This document shows, one piece after another, positions 41,523-50,833 of a DNA stretch of 64,000 nucleotides. The notes beneath the pieces were generated by a model. The model was not told the DNA's origin and ran no database searches. It saw only the letters and a list, made by a program, of their open reading frames with translations. The stretch covers positions 124,001-188,000 of the forward strand of contig CAYXED010000003.1 of assembly GCA_964463965.1 (NCBI GenBank), given 5' to 3'. The position numbers and the translations under genes are program-made. Each line of letters starts with the position of its first letter. Position 1 is the first letter of the stretch. The stretch comes from UBA2166 sp964463965. GTDB lineage: Bacteria; Nitrospirota; Nitrospiria; Nitrospirales; UBA2166.

Positions 41523-43190
41523 ATGGATATTAAGCATAAAAGTAAGGCTGTGACTGAGGGCCCTAGTCGTGCACCTGCACGCGCGATGCTAAAGGCTGTT
41601 GGTTTCACTGATGAAGATATTGCCAAGCCTCTGGTTGGGATTGCCAATACCTGGATTGAGATTATGCCATGTAATTTCCATCTTCGGAGGCTATCTGAAC
41701 GTGTTAAGGAAGGTGTTAGAAAGGCTGGAGGTACACCCATAGAGTACAACACGATCGCAGTTTCTGATGGTATTTCTATGGGTACGGAAGGAATGAAGGC
41801 TTCTCTAATTAGCCGAGAGGTTATTGCAGACTCAATTGAACTTACTGCTCGAGGATACCTATTTGATGCGGTAATTGCATTGTCTGGTTGCGATAAGACA
41901 ATACCAGGGACTGTTATGGCTTTGTCGCGCCTCAACCTCCCATCTTTGATGCTTTATGGGGGTTCAATTATGCCTGGTCAGGTAGCTGAAAGAGACATTA
42001 CAATTCAAGATGTTTTTGAAGCAGTTGGTGCGAAAGCTGCAGGGCGTATGAGTGACGAAACATTTCGTGCGATTGAAGACCATGCCTGTCCTGGCCCTGG
42101 AGCCTGTGGAGGGCAATTTACGGCCAATACCATGTCAATTGCTTTTGAGTTTATGGGAATTTCTCCTATGGGGTTCAATGGGGTTCCTGCAATGGACTCA
42201 AGAAAAGATGACGTAGCATTTCGTGCTGGAGAAATGGTCATGGATCTGCTTCGTCAAGGAACCGTTCCTTCGGAGATTATTACTCGCAATTCTCTTGAGA
42301 ATGCTATTGCAGCTGTTGCAACAACGGGAGGATCAACCAATGCAGTTCTTCATCTCCTGGCAATTGCTCAGGAGGCCGGTATTCCTTTAGAGCTAGAGGA
42401 TTTTGATGTCATTAATGGGAGAGTACCATTACTCGCTGATTTAAAACCGGGTGGGCGTTTTGTTGCAGCTGATCTATTTAACGCTGGTGGTACTCGTTTG
42501 GTTGCAAAGCGCCTAAGTGATGCAGGCTATCTTCATCAGGACCAACCAACTGTTAGTGGACGATTGTTAGGTGAAGAGGCAAGTGAAGCTAAGGAAACTG
42601 CAGGACAAAAAGTTTTATACACTGTTGAAAGCCCTTTAAAAGCGACTGGAGGGCTTGTTATTCTCAAAGGTAATATTGCTCCGGAAGGATGTGTCCTAAA
42701 AGTGGCTGGACATGAACGTATAAAGCATAGTGGTCCAGCAAAGGTTTTTGATTGTGAAGAGGATGCTTTTGACGCTGTTCAGTGTGGGGCCATTAAAGCA
42801 GGTGATGTCGTCGTGATTCGTTACGAGGGGCCTCAGGGTGGGCCAGGAATGCGGGAAATGCTTGGTGTTACTGGTGCAATTATGGGTGCTGGTATTGGGG
42901 ATTCTGTTGCATTGTTAACTGATGGAAGGTTTTCGGGAGCCACTCACGGTTTGATGGCTGGACATGTATCCCCAGAAGCTTCCAAAGGTGGCCCCATAGC
43001 AGCGCTTAAGGATGGTGATATGATAACTTTTGATCTCTCACAACGACGCCTTGACGTGGAGCTTTCAGACAGTGAAATTTTACTGCGACTGAAAGAATGG
43101 AACCCTCCTTCTCCCAACTACACAGCTGGAGTTATGGCTAAATATGCAAAGAGCGTGTCTTCAGCGGCATATGGGGCAATAACAACTTGA
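41523..43190 (+). CDS. ilvD: Dihydroxy-acid dehydratase
   Basis: A 555-residue Fe-S dehydratase producing branched-chain 2-keto acids for valine, isoleucine and leucine. Three cluster cysteines are visible: 'IEIMPCNFHL', 'SGCDKTIPG' and 'CPGPGACGGQFTANTM'. Having the first favours the [2Fe-2S] oxygen-stable type. Other motifs are 'GISMGTEGMKASL', 'GGSTNAVLHLLAIA' and 'DGRFSGATHGLMAGHVSPEA'. It starts at ATG 41523; whether it reads from the tRNA promoter or its own is unclear. It converges on bioD. Confidence 0.97.
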   Translation: MDIKHKSKAVTEGPSRAPARAMLKAVGFTDEDIAKPLVGIANTWIEIMPCNFHLRRLSERVKEGVRKAGGTPIEYNTIAVSDGISMGTEGMKASLISREVIADSIELTARGYLFDAVIALSGCDKTIPGTVMALSRLNLPSLMLYGGSIMPGQVAERDITIQDVFEAVGAKAAGRMSDETFRAIEDHACPGPGACGGQFTANTMSIAFEFMGISPMGFNGVPAMDSRKDDVAFRAGEMVMDLLRQGTVPSEIITRNSLENAIAAVATTGGSTNAVLHLLAIAQEAGIPLELEDFDVINGRVPLLADLKPGGRFVAADLFNAGGTRLVAKRLSDAGYLHQDQPTVSGRLLGEEASEAKETAGQKVLYTVESPLKATGGLVILKGNIAPEGCVLKVAGHERIKHSGPAKVFDCEEDAFDAVQCGAIKAGDVVVIRYEGPQGGPGMREMLGVTGAIMGAGIGDSVALLTDGRFSGATHGLMAGHVSPEASKGGPIAALKDGDMITFDLSQRRLDVELSDSEILLRLKEWNPPSPNYTAGVMAKYAKSVSSAAYGAITT

Positions 43191-43248
43191 TTCATTGATG
43201 GTGTTAGCTCTGTATTGAGAACCTAGTTTTTAAGCCAATGGATGCTGG

Positions 43249-43935
43249 CTAGAACAGGTTTTCAATTTGTATTTTTTTCGCAAGTAGATGAATCCCCTCG
43301 TCCCACTCACTATCTAATGAATCAATATGTTCAACTGTCACATGTACAGGGATATTGGTAAATTCTTTGATGCAGGACAATGTGGTGTTTGGTTCGATTT
43401 CTGGGGGTAGTAGGTTAGGATAGTTTATTATTAGCGCTGCAATAGGAATCATGTTTTCTTTTAGTGCGTTGATTGTCAGGAGGGTATGATTGATCGTCCC
43501 AAGATCTGCCCGGGTCACTACTAATGCGGGTATTTGAAAATATTGAATTAAGTTTACGATGGAGTATTTTGACATTATAGGAGTCATTACTCCTCCAATT
43601 CCCTCCACGAGTAGAATGTCGTGACGCGATTGTAAGATGTCAAAAGAGCTTTTAACCTTCTTGATATCAATTGCTATGCCTTCTAGTGTGGCAGCTATTT
43701 GTGGAGCGAGTGGGTGCTCAAATTGATATGGATTAATTCTCTCAAGTGGATCTGATACTTGTGCCGCATGGATTAGGCGATCAACGTCGTTTGGGTGACT
43801 CTTTGCACCAGTCAAGAATGGTTTCATCACACCGACATTTTTTCCTTGAGCACGGAGTTTTGTTGCTAAGGCGCAGGTAATAGTAGTTTTCCCAACGCCA
43901 GTGTCCGTGCCAGTTATGAATATTCCTTGCCCCAT
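43249..43935 (-). CDS. bioD: Dethiobiotin synthetase
   Basis: A 228-residue ATP-dependent carboxylase closing the ureido ring of dethiobiotin in biotin synthesis. The P-loop is 'ITGTDTGVGKTTITCALA' (residues about 7-24), followed by 'MKPFLTGA', the Asp-rich strand 'DILLVEGIGGVMTPI', and 'PALVVTRADLGTINHTLLTI'. The length is normal. bioF lies about 9 kb away (51873-53051), so biotin genes are not clustered here. Confidence 0.95.
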   Translation of the reverse strand: MGQGIFITGTDTGVGKTTITCALATKLRAQGKNVGVMKPFLTGAKSHPNDVDRLIHAAQVSDPLERINPYQFEHPLAPQIAATLEGIAIDIKKVKSSFDILQSRHDILLVEGIGGVMTPIMSKYSIVNLIQYFQIPALVVTRADLGTINHTLLTINALKENMIPIAALIINYPNLLPPEIEPNTTLSCIKEFTNIPVHVTVEHIDSLDSEWDEGIHLLAKKIQIENLF

Positions 43936-44043
43936 ATGGTTTTAGGATGTGTTAGGTAATTTTCTGCTTATACCCGTAAGTTTTAACTCTGATCAGATGA
44001 TACTAATTGACCTTTGGGTATATATTCATTTAATACTTCTCTC

Positions 44044-44958
44044 ATGAGCAAGTCTTTTACTATTGCGCAATTGTCTGACCCACATTTGTCATCGCTTGAT
44101 GGCGTTAGTATACGCGATTTGTTTAACAAGAGGATGCTTGGTTATTTATCATGGTATTTCAATCGACGTTTACGATACCGACCGGAGATTCTTGCAGCAC
44201 TTGTAAAAGATATAAAGCTTCAAAGTCCCGATCACATTCTTGTTACAGGGGACCTAACTCATATAGGTTTGCCCCATGAATTTTATCAGGTTAAAAAATG
44301 GCTGGATGCTTTGGGGCCTCCTTCAGCAGTAACTGTCGTTCCTGGGAATCATGATGCTTATATTAAATCAAAATACGATGAGGTGTTGTCAGTATGGGAT
44401 GCCTATCTTGCTTCAGATCCCGCGGTGAAACCTAAAAATGGTGAAACTGACTATTTCCCAATCCTGAGAGTTAGGGGGAGGGTCGCATTCATTGGCCTGT
44501 CAACTGCTATATCGTCACCGCCATTTTTTGCCGTTGGGAAAATTGGATGGATGCAACTGAAGGCCTTGGAGAAAATGTTAATAGAAATGAGGACGCGTGG
44601 ATTATTCAGAGTAATATTTCTTCATCACCCACCTATTCCTGGTACAGTTTCGTGGGCAAAGCGACTTATTGATCATGGCCAATTTTACTCAATTTTGAAA
44701 GAGCATGGGGCCGAGTTAGTCCTACATGGGCATGCTCATCACTCTTCGATAAATGAGATGGTCTCTTCCGGGGTTAGTATTCCAACAATTGGTGTAGCTG
44801 CAGCGTCAGCGATTAGCGAAGAGAAAGGTCGCGTGGCTCAATACCATATGTACCGAGTTGCTTCTCAGGAAGGAGTTTGGAGTGTGCAGTTGACTGTGCG
44901 CGAATATTCACATAGTTCAAAAAGATTTGTTGAAGTAGGTTTACCGGTAACGCTTTAG
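44044..44958 (+). CDS. Calcineurin-like metallophosphoesterase
   Basis: A protein of 304 residues from ATG 44044; the frame has an upstream TTG at 44014. It has the five metal motifs of the calcineurin-like family in order: 'QLSDPHL' (D-x-H), 'LVTGDLTHIG' (GD), 'VVPGNHDAY' (GNHD), 'IFLHHPPIPG' and 'LVLHGHAHHS' (GHxH). These enzymes hydrolyse phosphomonoesters or diesters, including cyclic nucleotides and UDP-diacylglucosamine, at a dimetal site. No signal peptide is present. It ends convergent with the acyltransferase at 44985, 26 nt away. The substrate is unknown. Confidence 0.88.
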   Translation: MSKSFTIAQLSDPHLSSLDGVSIRDLFNKRMLGYLSWYFNRRLRYRPEILAALVKDIKLQSPDHILVTGDLTHIGLPHEFYQVKKWLDALGPPSAVTVVPGNHDAYIKSKYDEVLSVWDAYLASDPAVKPKNGETDYFPILRVRGRVAFIGLSTAISSPPFFAVGKIGWMQLKALEKMLIEMRTRGLFRVIFLHHPPIPGTVSWAKRLIDHGQFYSILKEHGAELVLHGHAHHSSINEMVSSGVSIPTIGVAAASAISEEKGRVAQYHMYRVASQEGVWSVQLTVREYSHSSKRFVEVGLPVTL

Positions 44959-44984
44959 GCTGAGAAAATTTTACTAGTGATGTG

Positions 44985-46166
44985 CTATAGATCTTTTTCA
45001 TAGATTCTGTATTTTTTGTACGGAATACCGCCTAGTGATTTGAGAATGTTATGCATGCCGTAGTTATCCTCTAAAATCCATGACAGTTCAACTTCTTGAA
45101 TCCCGCGTTTAAGTCCAGGTTCTCTGACGGCGTCTATAACCATAAATGCGAGTGCTGTCCCAAGGAGACTTCGTTGGTAGCGTTTCCGGACCCCCATAAG
45201 GGGAATACGTGCAGTTGTTGGATAAGTCGCTTTTAGCCGCCATAGCAGCTTCATCCATCCAAAAGGGAGTAGGTTTCCATTTAGATCACGGATTGCTTCA
45301 TTAACATTTGGGAACACAGCAATCATTGCAGCGGGAATGCCATCAACTTCAGCAATTTGAACTAAGTCTTGAGGGACAAGATATTTAAGCGTTTGTGCAA
45401 GATGTGAAAACTCCATCGCTGTAAATGGAATATATCCCCAATTGTCAGACCAGGCATCGTTGAAGATGTCCTGCAAGATGGAAATATCGTGGTCAAAGTT
45501 TTTGCGGCGTAGGGGACGTACGTTAACTCGTTCTGTTGTTCGTGCTGCAATTGCCCTCATCACCTGTGGGGTTTCAAATAAAGCATTGATGCGATATGCA
45601 AATGTGTCCTTTGCTTTATGGTAGTGTTGTTTTGTGAGATGCGGTCCGTAATATTTTCGTGCATGGCCCATCATGACCATTGGAGGTGTGCTGAACCCAT
45701 CAATCAGTAATCCACACTCCTCGTTAATCGACAAATTAAATGGACCTCTTATTTTCTTCATTCCTTGATTGCGCAACCAAGTCTCTGCAGTCTTGCATAA
45801 AGTGTCGAATGTTTCCGTGTTGTCTTCTGACTCAATCATTCCAAAAAAACCCGTGTTGTCTTGGTATCGCGTTAAATGGAGTTGATCTATCTGTGCACTA
45901 ATACGACCAACTGGTTTTTTGTCCCGGTATGCCACCCAGAATTGAGCACTTGCGTGTTCAAAGTAGGGGTTGCTCTTTGCTAGGCGACTTTTTCGTTCAA
46001 GAATGAGTGGAGGTACCCATGCAGGATCATCTGAGTAAATTAGCCATGGTATACGGACAAAATCATTGAGTAATCGACGGTTTTTCACTGGCACAACACT
46101 GAGTGTGCCTTGCAAAGAGCCTTTGTAAGGTGATCCCATCTTGTCGCCAATCATTTTTTCAGACAC
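44985..46166 (-). CDS. GNAT-fold acyltransferase, candidate bacterial ceramide synthase (bCerS-like)
   Basis: A 393-residue protein of the acyl-CoA N-acyltransferase superfamily. It has 'RRLLNDFVRIPWLIYSDDPAWVPPL', 'SAQFWVAYRDKKPVGRISAQID', a central 'IRGPFNLSINEECGLLIDGF', and a second half with 'LVQIAEVDGIPAAMIAVFPNVNEA' and 'VELSWILEDNYGMHNILKSLGG'. This two-part GNAT-like architecture is the one I know from proteins encoded near bacterial serine palmitoyltransferase, including Caulobacter bCerS, which N-acylates 3-ketosphinganine. The divergent neighbour operon encodes the rest of that pathway. The start is GTG at 46166 by frame; ATGs at 46154 or 46139 are possible. The function is inferred from family plus context. 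Confidence 0.65.
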   Translation of the reverse strand: MSEKMIGDKMGSPYKGSLQGTLSVVPVKNRRLLNDFVRIPWLIYSDDPAWVPPLILERKSRLAKSNPYFEHASAQFWVAYRDKKPVGRISAQIDQLHLTRYQDNTGFFGMIESEDNTETFDTLCKTAETWLRNQGMKKIRGPFNLSINEECGLLIDGFSTPPMVMMGHARKYYGPHLTKQHYHKAKDTFAYRINALFETPQVMRAIAARTTERVNVRPLRRKNFDHDISILQDIFNDAWSDNWGYIPFTAMEFSHLAQTLKYLVPQDLVQIAEVDGIPAAMIAVFPNVNEAIRDLNGNLLPFGWMKLLWRLKATYPTTARIPLMGVRKRYQRSLLGTALAFMVIDAVREPGLKRGIQEVELSWILEDNYGMHNILKSLGGIPYKKYRIYEKDL

Positions 46167-46624
46167 TGTCGTTATTTTTGGGTTTCCCGATAGAAGGTAA
46201 TGGGATCACGTGGATGCTCTAAGGTATAGTTATTGGGCCTTTGTTAAAGGAACCCACATCAAAAATATTTATTTGTACAAGGGTTTCAAGGTAGATATAC
46301 TCTACTTGTGCGGGTGAATGATTGCAATTATTATGATCAGGCTCTTGTGTCATTTTTTAAAAGGCACTATTCTCTTTAGGCGAGGGTTTTTGATGCTATA
46401 AATCTGTATTTTTTTATCTGAGTTCTAGGTGATTTCGATCTTTATTTCGTGTCATTTTTCTGACAGCACTTTTTACCACAAGGAGTAGCTGGAAAGTTTA
46501 AATTTGCGTTTTTGCTACAATATCTATAGAGTTACGGGTTAATTTTACCTGACTTGCGTGCTTTGAACGTTAGAGGTGTTTTTTTTAAGAATTTTAAGTA
46601 TTTACTATTACCTTTGGGGGTGTG
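46167..46624. other. Divergent intergenic region upstream of the ceramide-type operon
   Basis: About 460 nt without a supportable gene, A/T-rich, between the bCerS-like gene (minus) and the acyl-AMP ligase operon (plus). It must hold both promoters. A TACAAT box lies at 46516-46521 without a convincing -35. I see no long repeat or terminator. The shared control region would suit co-regulation of the whole pathway. Confidence 0.5.
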
Positions 46625-48424
46625 ATGGTTAATGAAATGAAGCCAACTCCAACGGAGAACTCTGTCCCGCTTGTGCCGGGTGAGTTTGCAAATCTTGCGG
46701 GAGCGCTTGACTATGCAGCTCGAGGTGTAACTGGGTGTAACTTCTATACTGGCAAGGGTGATCTCTATGCAGTACTCTCTTACCGACAGTTACGTGAAGA
46801 TGCTCAAATTTTGGCACGTCGGCTGCATGGCTTAGGTCTTGAGCGTGGGGCACGGGTTGCCTTACTGGCAGATACTAACCCAGATTTCATGCGCTTTTTC
46901 TTTGCTTGTCAATATGCGGGTTTGGTGCCCGTTCCTTTGCCTGCTTCTGTTCATCTAGCCAGTCGGTCTGGCTATGTGCAGCAAGTTAGGGCACTATTGC
47001 TGAAGTGCCAGGCTTCAGTGGCAGTGGTGCCGCCTGGATTCCTTTCCTTTATTTCCGAGGCTGCTGAGGGGCTCGACCTCACCTTTATTGGCAGTCCAGA
47101 TGATTTTATAGGACTTCCTAAAGCTACTGATGAGTTAAGCCCTCTTGGTTCAGATGAGCTTGCGTATCTCCAGTTTACCTCTGGGAGTACACGATTCCCT
47201 CGCGGTGTGATGATTACGCAACGAGCAGCGCTAAATAACCTGTCGGGGATTATAAAATACGGTCTTGCTGTTCGCCCTTCTGATAGATGTGTTTCGTGGC
47301 TTCCGTTCTATCACGATATGGGGCTTGTGGGCTTTGTTCTTGGCCCCGTTGCTTCTCAGCTCTCTGTTGACTACCTCAGTCCAAGAGACTTTGCGATGCG
47401 TCCTCGACAATGGCTTTCGTTGATCGCTAAAAATAAAGCAACAATTTCTTTTAGTCCTACTTTTGGGTATGAGTTGTGTGCACGGCGGGTGCGTGAAGAA
47501 GATGCAGCAACTCTTGATCTTACTACTTGGCGGGTTGCAGGCGCGGGAGCGGAGATGATTCGCCATGAATCACTTGCAAATTTTGCAACTGTCTTAAAGC
47601 GAACGGGTTTTAATGCTAATGCTTTTATGGCCTGTTATGGCATGGCAGAGTGCTCACTCGCCGTGAGTTTTGCGCCTTTATCTCAAGGGCTTGATGTGGA
47701 TTGCGTTGATAGGGATTATCTTTCCAAGTGGCATCTAGCGAAAGCTATGCCCAGTCAGCTTGAGCATGATCGAGGATTACGGGTTAGCAGTTTTGTTAAC
47801 TGTGGACAACCTTTGCCGGAATATGAAATCCAAATTCGAAACGAACAGGGTAAGGAGCTGGGTGATCGAGAATGTGGTACTATTTTTCTTCGTGGGCCTA
47901 GCATTATGACCAGTTATTTTGGTGATCCAGATGCAACAAAAGAAGTGCTGTCATCTGACGGATGGTTAAATACAGGTGATATTGGCTACCGTTATCAGGG
48001 GCACATTTTTATCACCGGACGGGCCAAAGATGTCATTATCATCAACGGGAGGAACATTTGGCCTCAAGACCTTGAGTATTTAGCGGAACAGCAACCTGAA
48101 GTTCGACCTGGTGATGCATCTGCGTTCTCAGTGTCGGGAAGTGACGGCGATGAAATTGCGGTAATGGTGGTTCAATGTGGAGAATTTACAGGTTCTGAAG
48201 GGGGCAACCTTGTTACTCGACTTCAGGGTATGATTCGTGATGAGATTGGTATTAATTGTTTTATTGAGTTAGTTCGTCCTCACACTTTGCCGCGAACTTC
48301 ATCAGGTAAACTTTCTCGTTCTGGAACGAGGCAGGACTTTTTGTATCGTCGCGACCTTCTTGGGTCTGGCAAAGTTGACCATGAGGCTCCTGATTCAGCT
48401 CGTGAATGTGGGGCCGCGGGGTGA
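46625..48424 (+). CDS. Fatty acyl-AMP ligase (acyl-ACP synthetase for ceramide synthesis)
   Basis: A protein of 599 residues from ATG 46625, with GGGGGT upstream; a GTG lies one codon earlier. It is an adenylate-forming enzyme of the FAAL type: 'LQFTSGSTRFPRGVMITQ' (P-loop), 'SWLPFYHDMGLVGFVLGP' (FAAL hallmark), 'MACYGMAECSLAVSF', 'GWLNTGDIGYRYQGHIFITGRAKDVIIINGRNIWPQDLE' and 'LPRTSSGKLSR' near the end with the catalytic lysine. FAALs activate fatty acids and pass them to an ACP; an ACP is encoded two genes later. It corresponds by position to the acyl-ACP synthetase of Caulobacter-type sphingolipid clusters. It is 16 nt from the next gene. Confidence 0.85.
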   Translation: MVNEMKPTPTENSVPLVPGEFANLAGALDYAARGVTGCNFYTGKGDLYAVLSYRQLREDAQILARRLHGLGLERGARVALLADTNPDFMRFFFACQYAGLVPVPLPASVHLASRSGYVQQVRALLLKCQASVAVVPPGFLSFISEAAEGLDLTFIGSPDDFIGLPKATDELSPLGSDELAYLQFTSGSTRFPRGVMITQRAALNNLSGIIKYGLAVRPSDRCVSWLPFYHDMGLVGFVLGPVASQLSVDYLSPRDFAMRPRQWLSLIAKNKATISFSPTFGYELCARRVREEDAATLDLTTWRVAGAGAEMIRHESLANFATVLKRTGFNANAFMACYGMAECSLAVSFAPLSQGLDVDCVDRDYLSKWHLAKAMPSQLEHDRGLRVSSFVNCGQPLPEYEIQIRNEQGKELGDRECGTIFLRGPSIMTSYFGDPDATKEVLSSDGWLNTGDIGYRYQGHIFITGRAKDVIIINGRNIWPQDLEYLAEQQPEVRPGDASAFSVSGSDGDEIAVMVVQCGEFTGSEGGNLVTRLQGMIRDEIGINCFIELVRPHTLPRTSSGKLSRSGTRQDFLYRRDLLGSGKVDHEAPDSARECGAAG

Positions 48425-48440
48425 TTGTTAAGTTTATCTC

Positions 48441-49379
48441 ATGTCTAGGACGGTTGCCCTAACCGGGGCAACGGGTTTCATCGGCAGCGTTTTAGCTCGT
48501 CGATTGCACGCCGAAAACTGGACGGTTCGTGCTCTTGTGCGGACCTCTGCTCAGGCAGAGAAAATTTCTAACATCCCAATAAAGCCTATTAAGGGAGATC
48601 TTTCGGACCTCAATAGCCTTCGTTGCCTCGTTGAGGGAGTGGATGCTGTGGTACACTGCGCGGGGCTTGTTCGCGGTAACTCTTTGAAAGATTTTCAACG
48701 TGTCAATGTAGATGGATTAGAAAACATTTTGACTGCAGCTTCTGACCTTCCCAAAGCACCACAGTTTCTCTTACTCTCTTCTTTGGCAGCCCGTGTACCT
48801 AAGATCTCCGCATACGCTGAATCAAAATTTTCTGGAGAACAGCGGGTCATTCTTAACAAAAAAAATATTCCATGGACAATATTAAGGCCTCCTGCGGTTT
48901 ATGGCCCCAATGAGCAAGATTTAAAGGTTATTTGGGATTGGATGAGGCGTGGTATTGCTCTCAAACTGGGTCCTGCTAATGCAAGGTTTTCCTTGCTGTA
49001 TGTTGATGACTTAGCAGATGCCGTTATTGCATGTTTAAAAACGGCGTCAAAAAATTCAGGAGTTTTAGAACTTCATGATGGGTACTCTGGGGGATATACT
49101 TGGGATAATGTAATTGACGTAGTGGGACGACTATCTCAACGTCATATTCAACGGATTCAACTTTCTAAGGGAATGTTGAGCTGGATTGCATTGTGTAATG
49201 TTACTATTTCCTCTCTAGTAGGGGCGCTTCCTGTGTTGACAACAGGCAAAGTTAGAGAGTTGTGGCATGATGACTGGGTTTGTGATAATGCAGATATTTC
49301 TAATCTTACGGGTTGGTACCCTAAGGTTGTGCTTGATGAGGGGTTACGACGGACGTTCAAGATTGAATCTGTGACCTAG
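48441..49379 (+). CDS. NAD(P)-dependent epimerase/dehydratase family reductase, candidate ceramide reductase (CerR-like)
   Basis: A 312-residue extended short-chain dehydrogenase. The dinucleotide motif is 'VALTGATGFIGSVLARRLH' (residues about 5-23); 'IKPIKGDLSDLNSLRCLVEGVDAVVHCAG' and the active-site 'SSLAARVPKISAYAESKFSGE' (Tyr-x3-Lys) follow, then 'TILRPPAVYGPNEQD' and 'SLLYVDDLADAVIACL'. In known bacterial sphingolipid clusters a member of this family (CerR) reduces the 3-oxo group. It lies between the FAAL and the ACP, 24 nt from the latter. Enzyme class is sure; substrate is inferred from cluster. Confidence 0.82.
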   Translation: MSRTVALTGATGFIGSVLARRLHAENWTVRALVRTSAQAEKISNIPIKPIKGDLSDLNSLRCLVEGVDAVVHCAGLVRGNSLKDFQRVNVDGLENILTAASDLPKAPQFLLLSSLAARVPKISAYAESKFSGEQRVILNKKNIPWTILRPPAVYGPNEQDLKVIWDWMRRGIALKLGPANARFSLLYVDDLADAVIACLKTASKNSGVLELHDGYSGGYTWDNVIDVVGRLSQRHIQRIQLSKGMLSWIALCNVTISSLVGALPVLTTGKVRELWHDDWVCDNADISNLTGWYPKVVLDEGLRRTFKIESVT

Positions 49380-49403
49380 GAGAGGCTACTTTGCTAGAAT
49401 AGT

Positions 49404-49661
49404 ATGCAGGAAATTAAATCTTACAGCGAAATTTTAAGTGAATTGTATGTAATTCTTTCTCCATACAACACTAAAAAGAGAACACTTGATGAAGAAACCG
49501 AGCTTGTTGCTGATATTGGATTAGACTCTTTACAAGTTATGCAGATTTTGCTTGAGGTAGAGGATCGATTTGATATTTCTATTCCTCTAAATATTATTCC
49601 TGATGTGCGTACTGTCAAAGACTTTGCCTCGCAGCTTGAGCGTCTGATAGCCAAATCATAA
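49404..49661 (+). CDS. Acyl carrier protein dedicated to the ceramide cluster
   Basis: An 85-residue acyl carrier protein. The phosphopantetheine serine is Ser42 in 'VADIGLDSLQVMQILLEVEDRF', followed by 'DISIPLNIIPDVRTVKDFASQLERLI', a normal four-helix ACP pattern. It is more divergent than a fatty-acid-synthase AcpP, consistent with a specialised carrier. Its stop codon TAATG overlaps the start of the serine palmitoyltransferase gene, so both are made together. It probably receives acyl-AMP from the FAAL and presents acyl-ACP to SPT. Confidence 0.93.
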   Translation: MQEIKSYSEILSELYVILSPYNTKKRTLDEETELVADIGLDSLQVMQILLEVEDRFDISIPLNIIPDVRTVKDFASQLERLIAKS

Positions 49662-50833
49662 TGGCACTATTTGATAAGTTTAGAAATCTTGCGAAAGCAA
49701 GGGAAGCATTACTCGAAAGCGGGTGTGATCCATTCAGTGTTGTCTTGGATGAAGTGCTCTCTTCCACTGAGGGAGTAATAGGGGGTCGTCGGACGATACT
49801 TGCGGGTACTAATAATTATCTTGGATTAACATTTCATCAGGACTGTATCGATGCAGCGGGTGTTGCCTTAGCTAAGGAGGGTACAGGGACGACAGGGTCG
49901 CGGATGGCCAATGGTACGTTTTCTGGCCATGTAGCTTTAGAACGTGAGCTTGCGGAGTTCTATCAGGTTAGGTCCTCTATAGTATTTTCAACTGGGTATC
50001 TTGCAAACTTAGGAATGCTTTCCACCTTGGCTGGTTCTGACGATGTTATTCTCCTCGATGCTGATTGCCACGCAAGTATCTATGATGGATGTCGTATGGG
50101 GGATGCCGAGGTAATTAGATTTAGGCATAATAACGCTTCTGATCTTGAAAAAAGAATGCGTAGGCTAGGTGACAGAGCTACACGTACGATGATTCTCGTT
50201 GAGGGAATTTACAGTATGCTTGGGGACAGAGCTCCGCTTAAAGAAATCGCAGAAATTAAGAAAAAATACAATGCATTTCTTGTGGTTGATGAGGCCCACT
50301 CTCTTGGAGTGTTGGGGCAGAATGGGAGAGGTCTTGCCGAAGAAGCCGGAGTGGAGGATTCTGTTGATTTAATTGTGGGAACGTTTAGCAAAAGCCTTGG
50401 TGCCACCGGAGGTTTTTGTGTGAGTAATCACCGCGAGTTGGACATGATACGCTTTGCAAGCCGGCCTTATATTTTTACAGCGTCGCCTTCTCCCTCTGTA
50501 ATAGCTTCGACTCGTGCAGCACTTCAAATTCTTAAAACACAACCAGCGTTGAGAAAAAAGCTTTGGGAAAATGTTGAGCATCTTTACAAGCGGCTTCAGA
50601 GGGCAGGCTTCAAGGTTGGTCCAGAACCTAGTCCTGTCGTTGCTACGTTACTGGACACAAAAGAGGAGGGCATTCGGCTTTGGAAGGAGCTCATGGAGAA
50701 TGGGGTATATGTTAATCTTGTTTTACCACCTGCAGCTCCAGGAGAGGCGTGTTTGCTCCGCTGCAGTGTCAGTGCAGGACACAGTGAGGAGCAAATCGAA
50801 AGTATTTGTCTGGCCTTTGAATCTTTCAAGTAA
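49661..50833 (+). CDS. spt: Serine palmitoyltransferase (alpha-oxoamine synthase family)
   Basis: A 390-residue PLP-dependent alpha-oxoamine synthase. It has 'GRRTILAGTNNYLGLTFHQ', 'GTGTTGSRMANGTFSGHVALERELAEFY', 'DADCHASIYDGCRMG', 'ILVEGIYSMLGDRAPLKEI', 'LVVDEAHSLGVLGQNGRGL' and the PLP lysine in 'GTFSKSLGATGGFCVS'. The GTFSKS-GGF form of this last motif is typical of SPT rather than BioF (GTLGKA-GAF). SPT condenses serine with an acyl thioester to 3-ketosphinganine, the committed step of sphingolipid synthesis. No membrane segment is present, as in soluble bacterial SPTs. Its start overlaps the ACP stop. Confidence 0.88.
   Translation: MALFDKFRNLAKAREALLESGCDPFSVVLDEVLSSTEGVIGGRRTILAGTNNYLGLTFHQDCIDAAGVALAKEGTGTTGSRMANGTFSGHVALERELAEFYQVRSSIVFSTGYLANLGMLSTLAGSDDVILLDADCHASIYDGCRMGDAEVIRFRHNNASDLEKRMRRLGDRATRTMILVEGIYSMLGDRAPLKEIAEIKKKYNAFLVVDEAHSLGVLGQNGRGLAEEAGVEDSVDLIVGTFSKSLGATGGFCVSNHRELDMIRFASRPYIFTASPSPSVIASTRAALQILKTQPALRKKLWENVEHLYKRLQRAGFKVGPEPSPVVATLLDTKEEGIRLWKELMENGVYVNLVLPPAAPGEACLLRCSVSAGHSEEQIESICLAFESFK

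Noticed and set aside
47231..47566. 111-residue minus-strand frame inside the acyl-AMP ligase gene
   Set aside because: Antisense shadow with no motifs, covered by strong plus-strand FAAL motifs.
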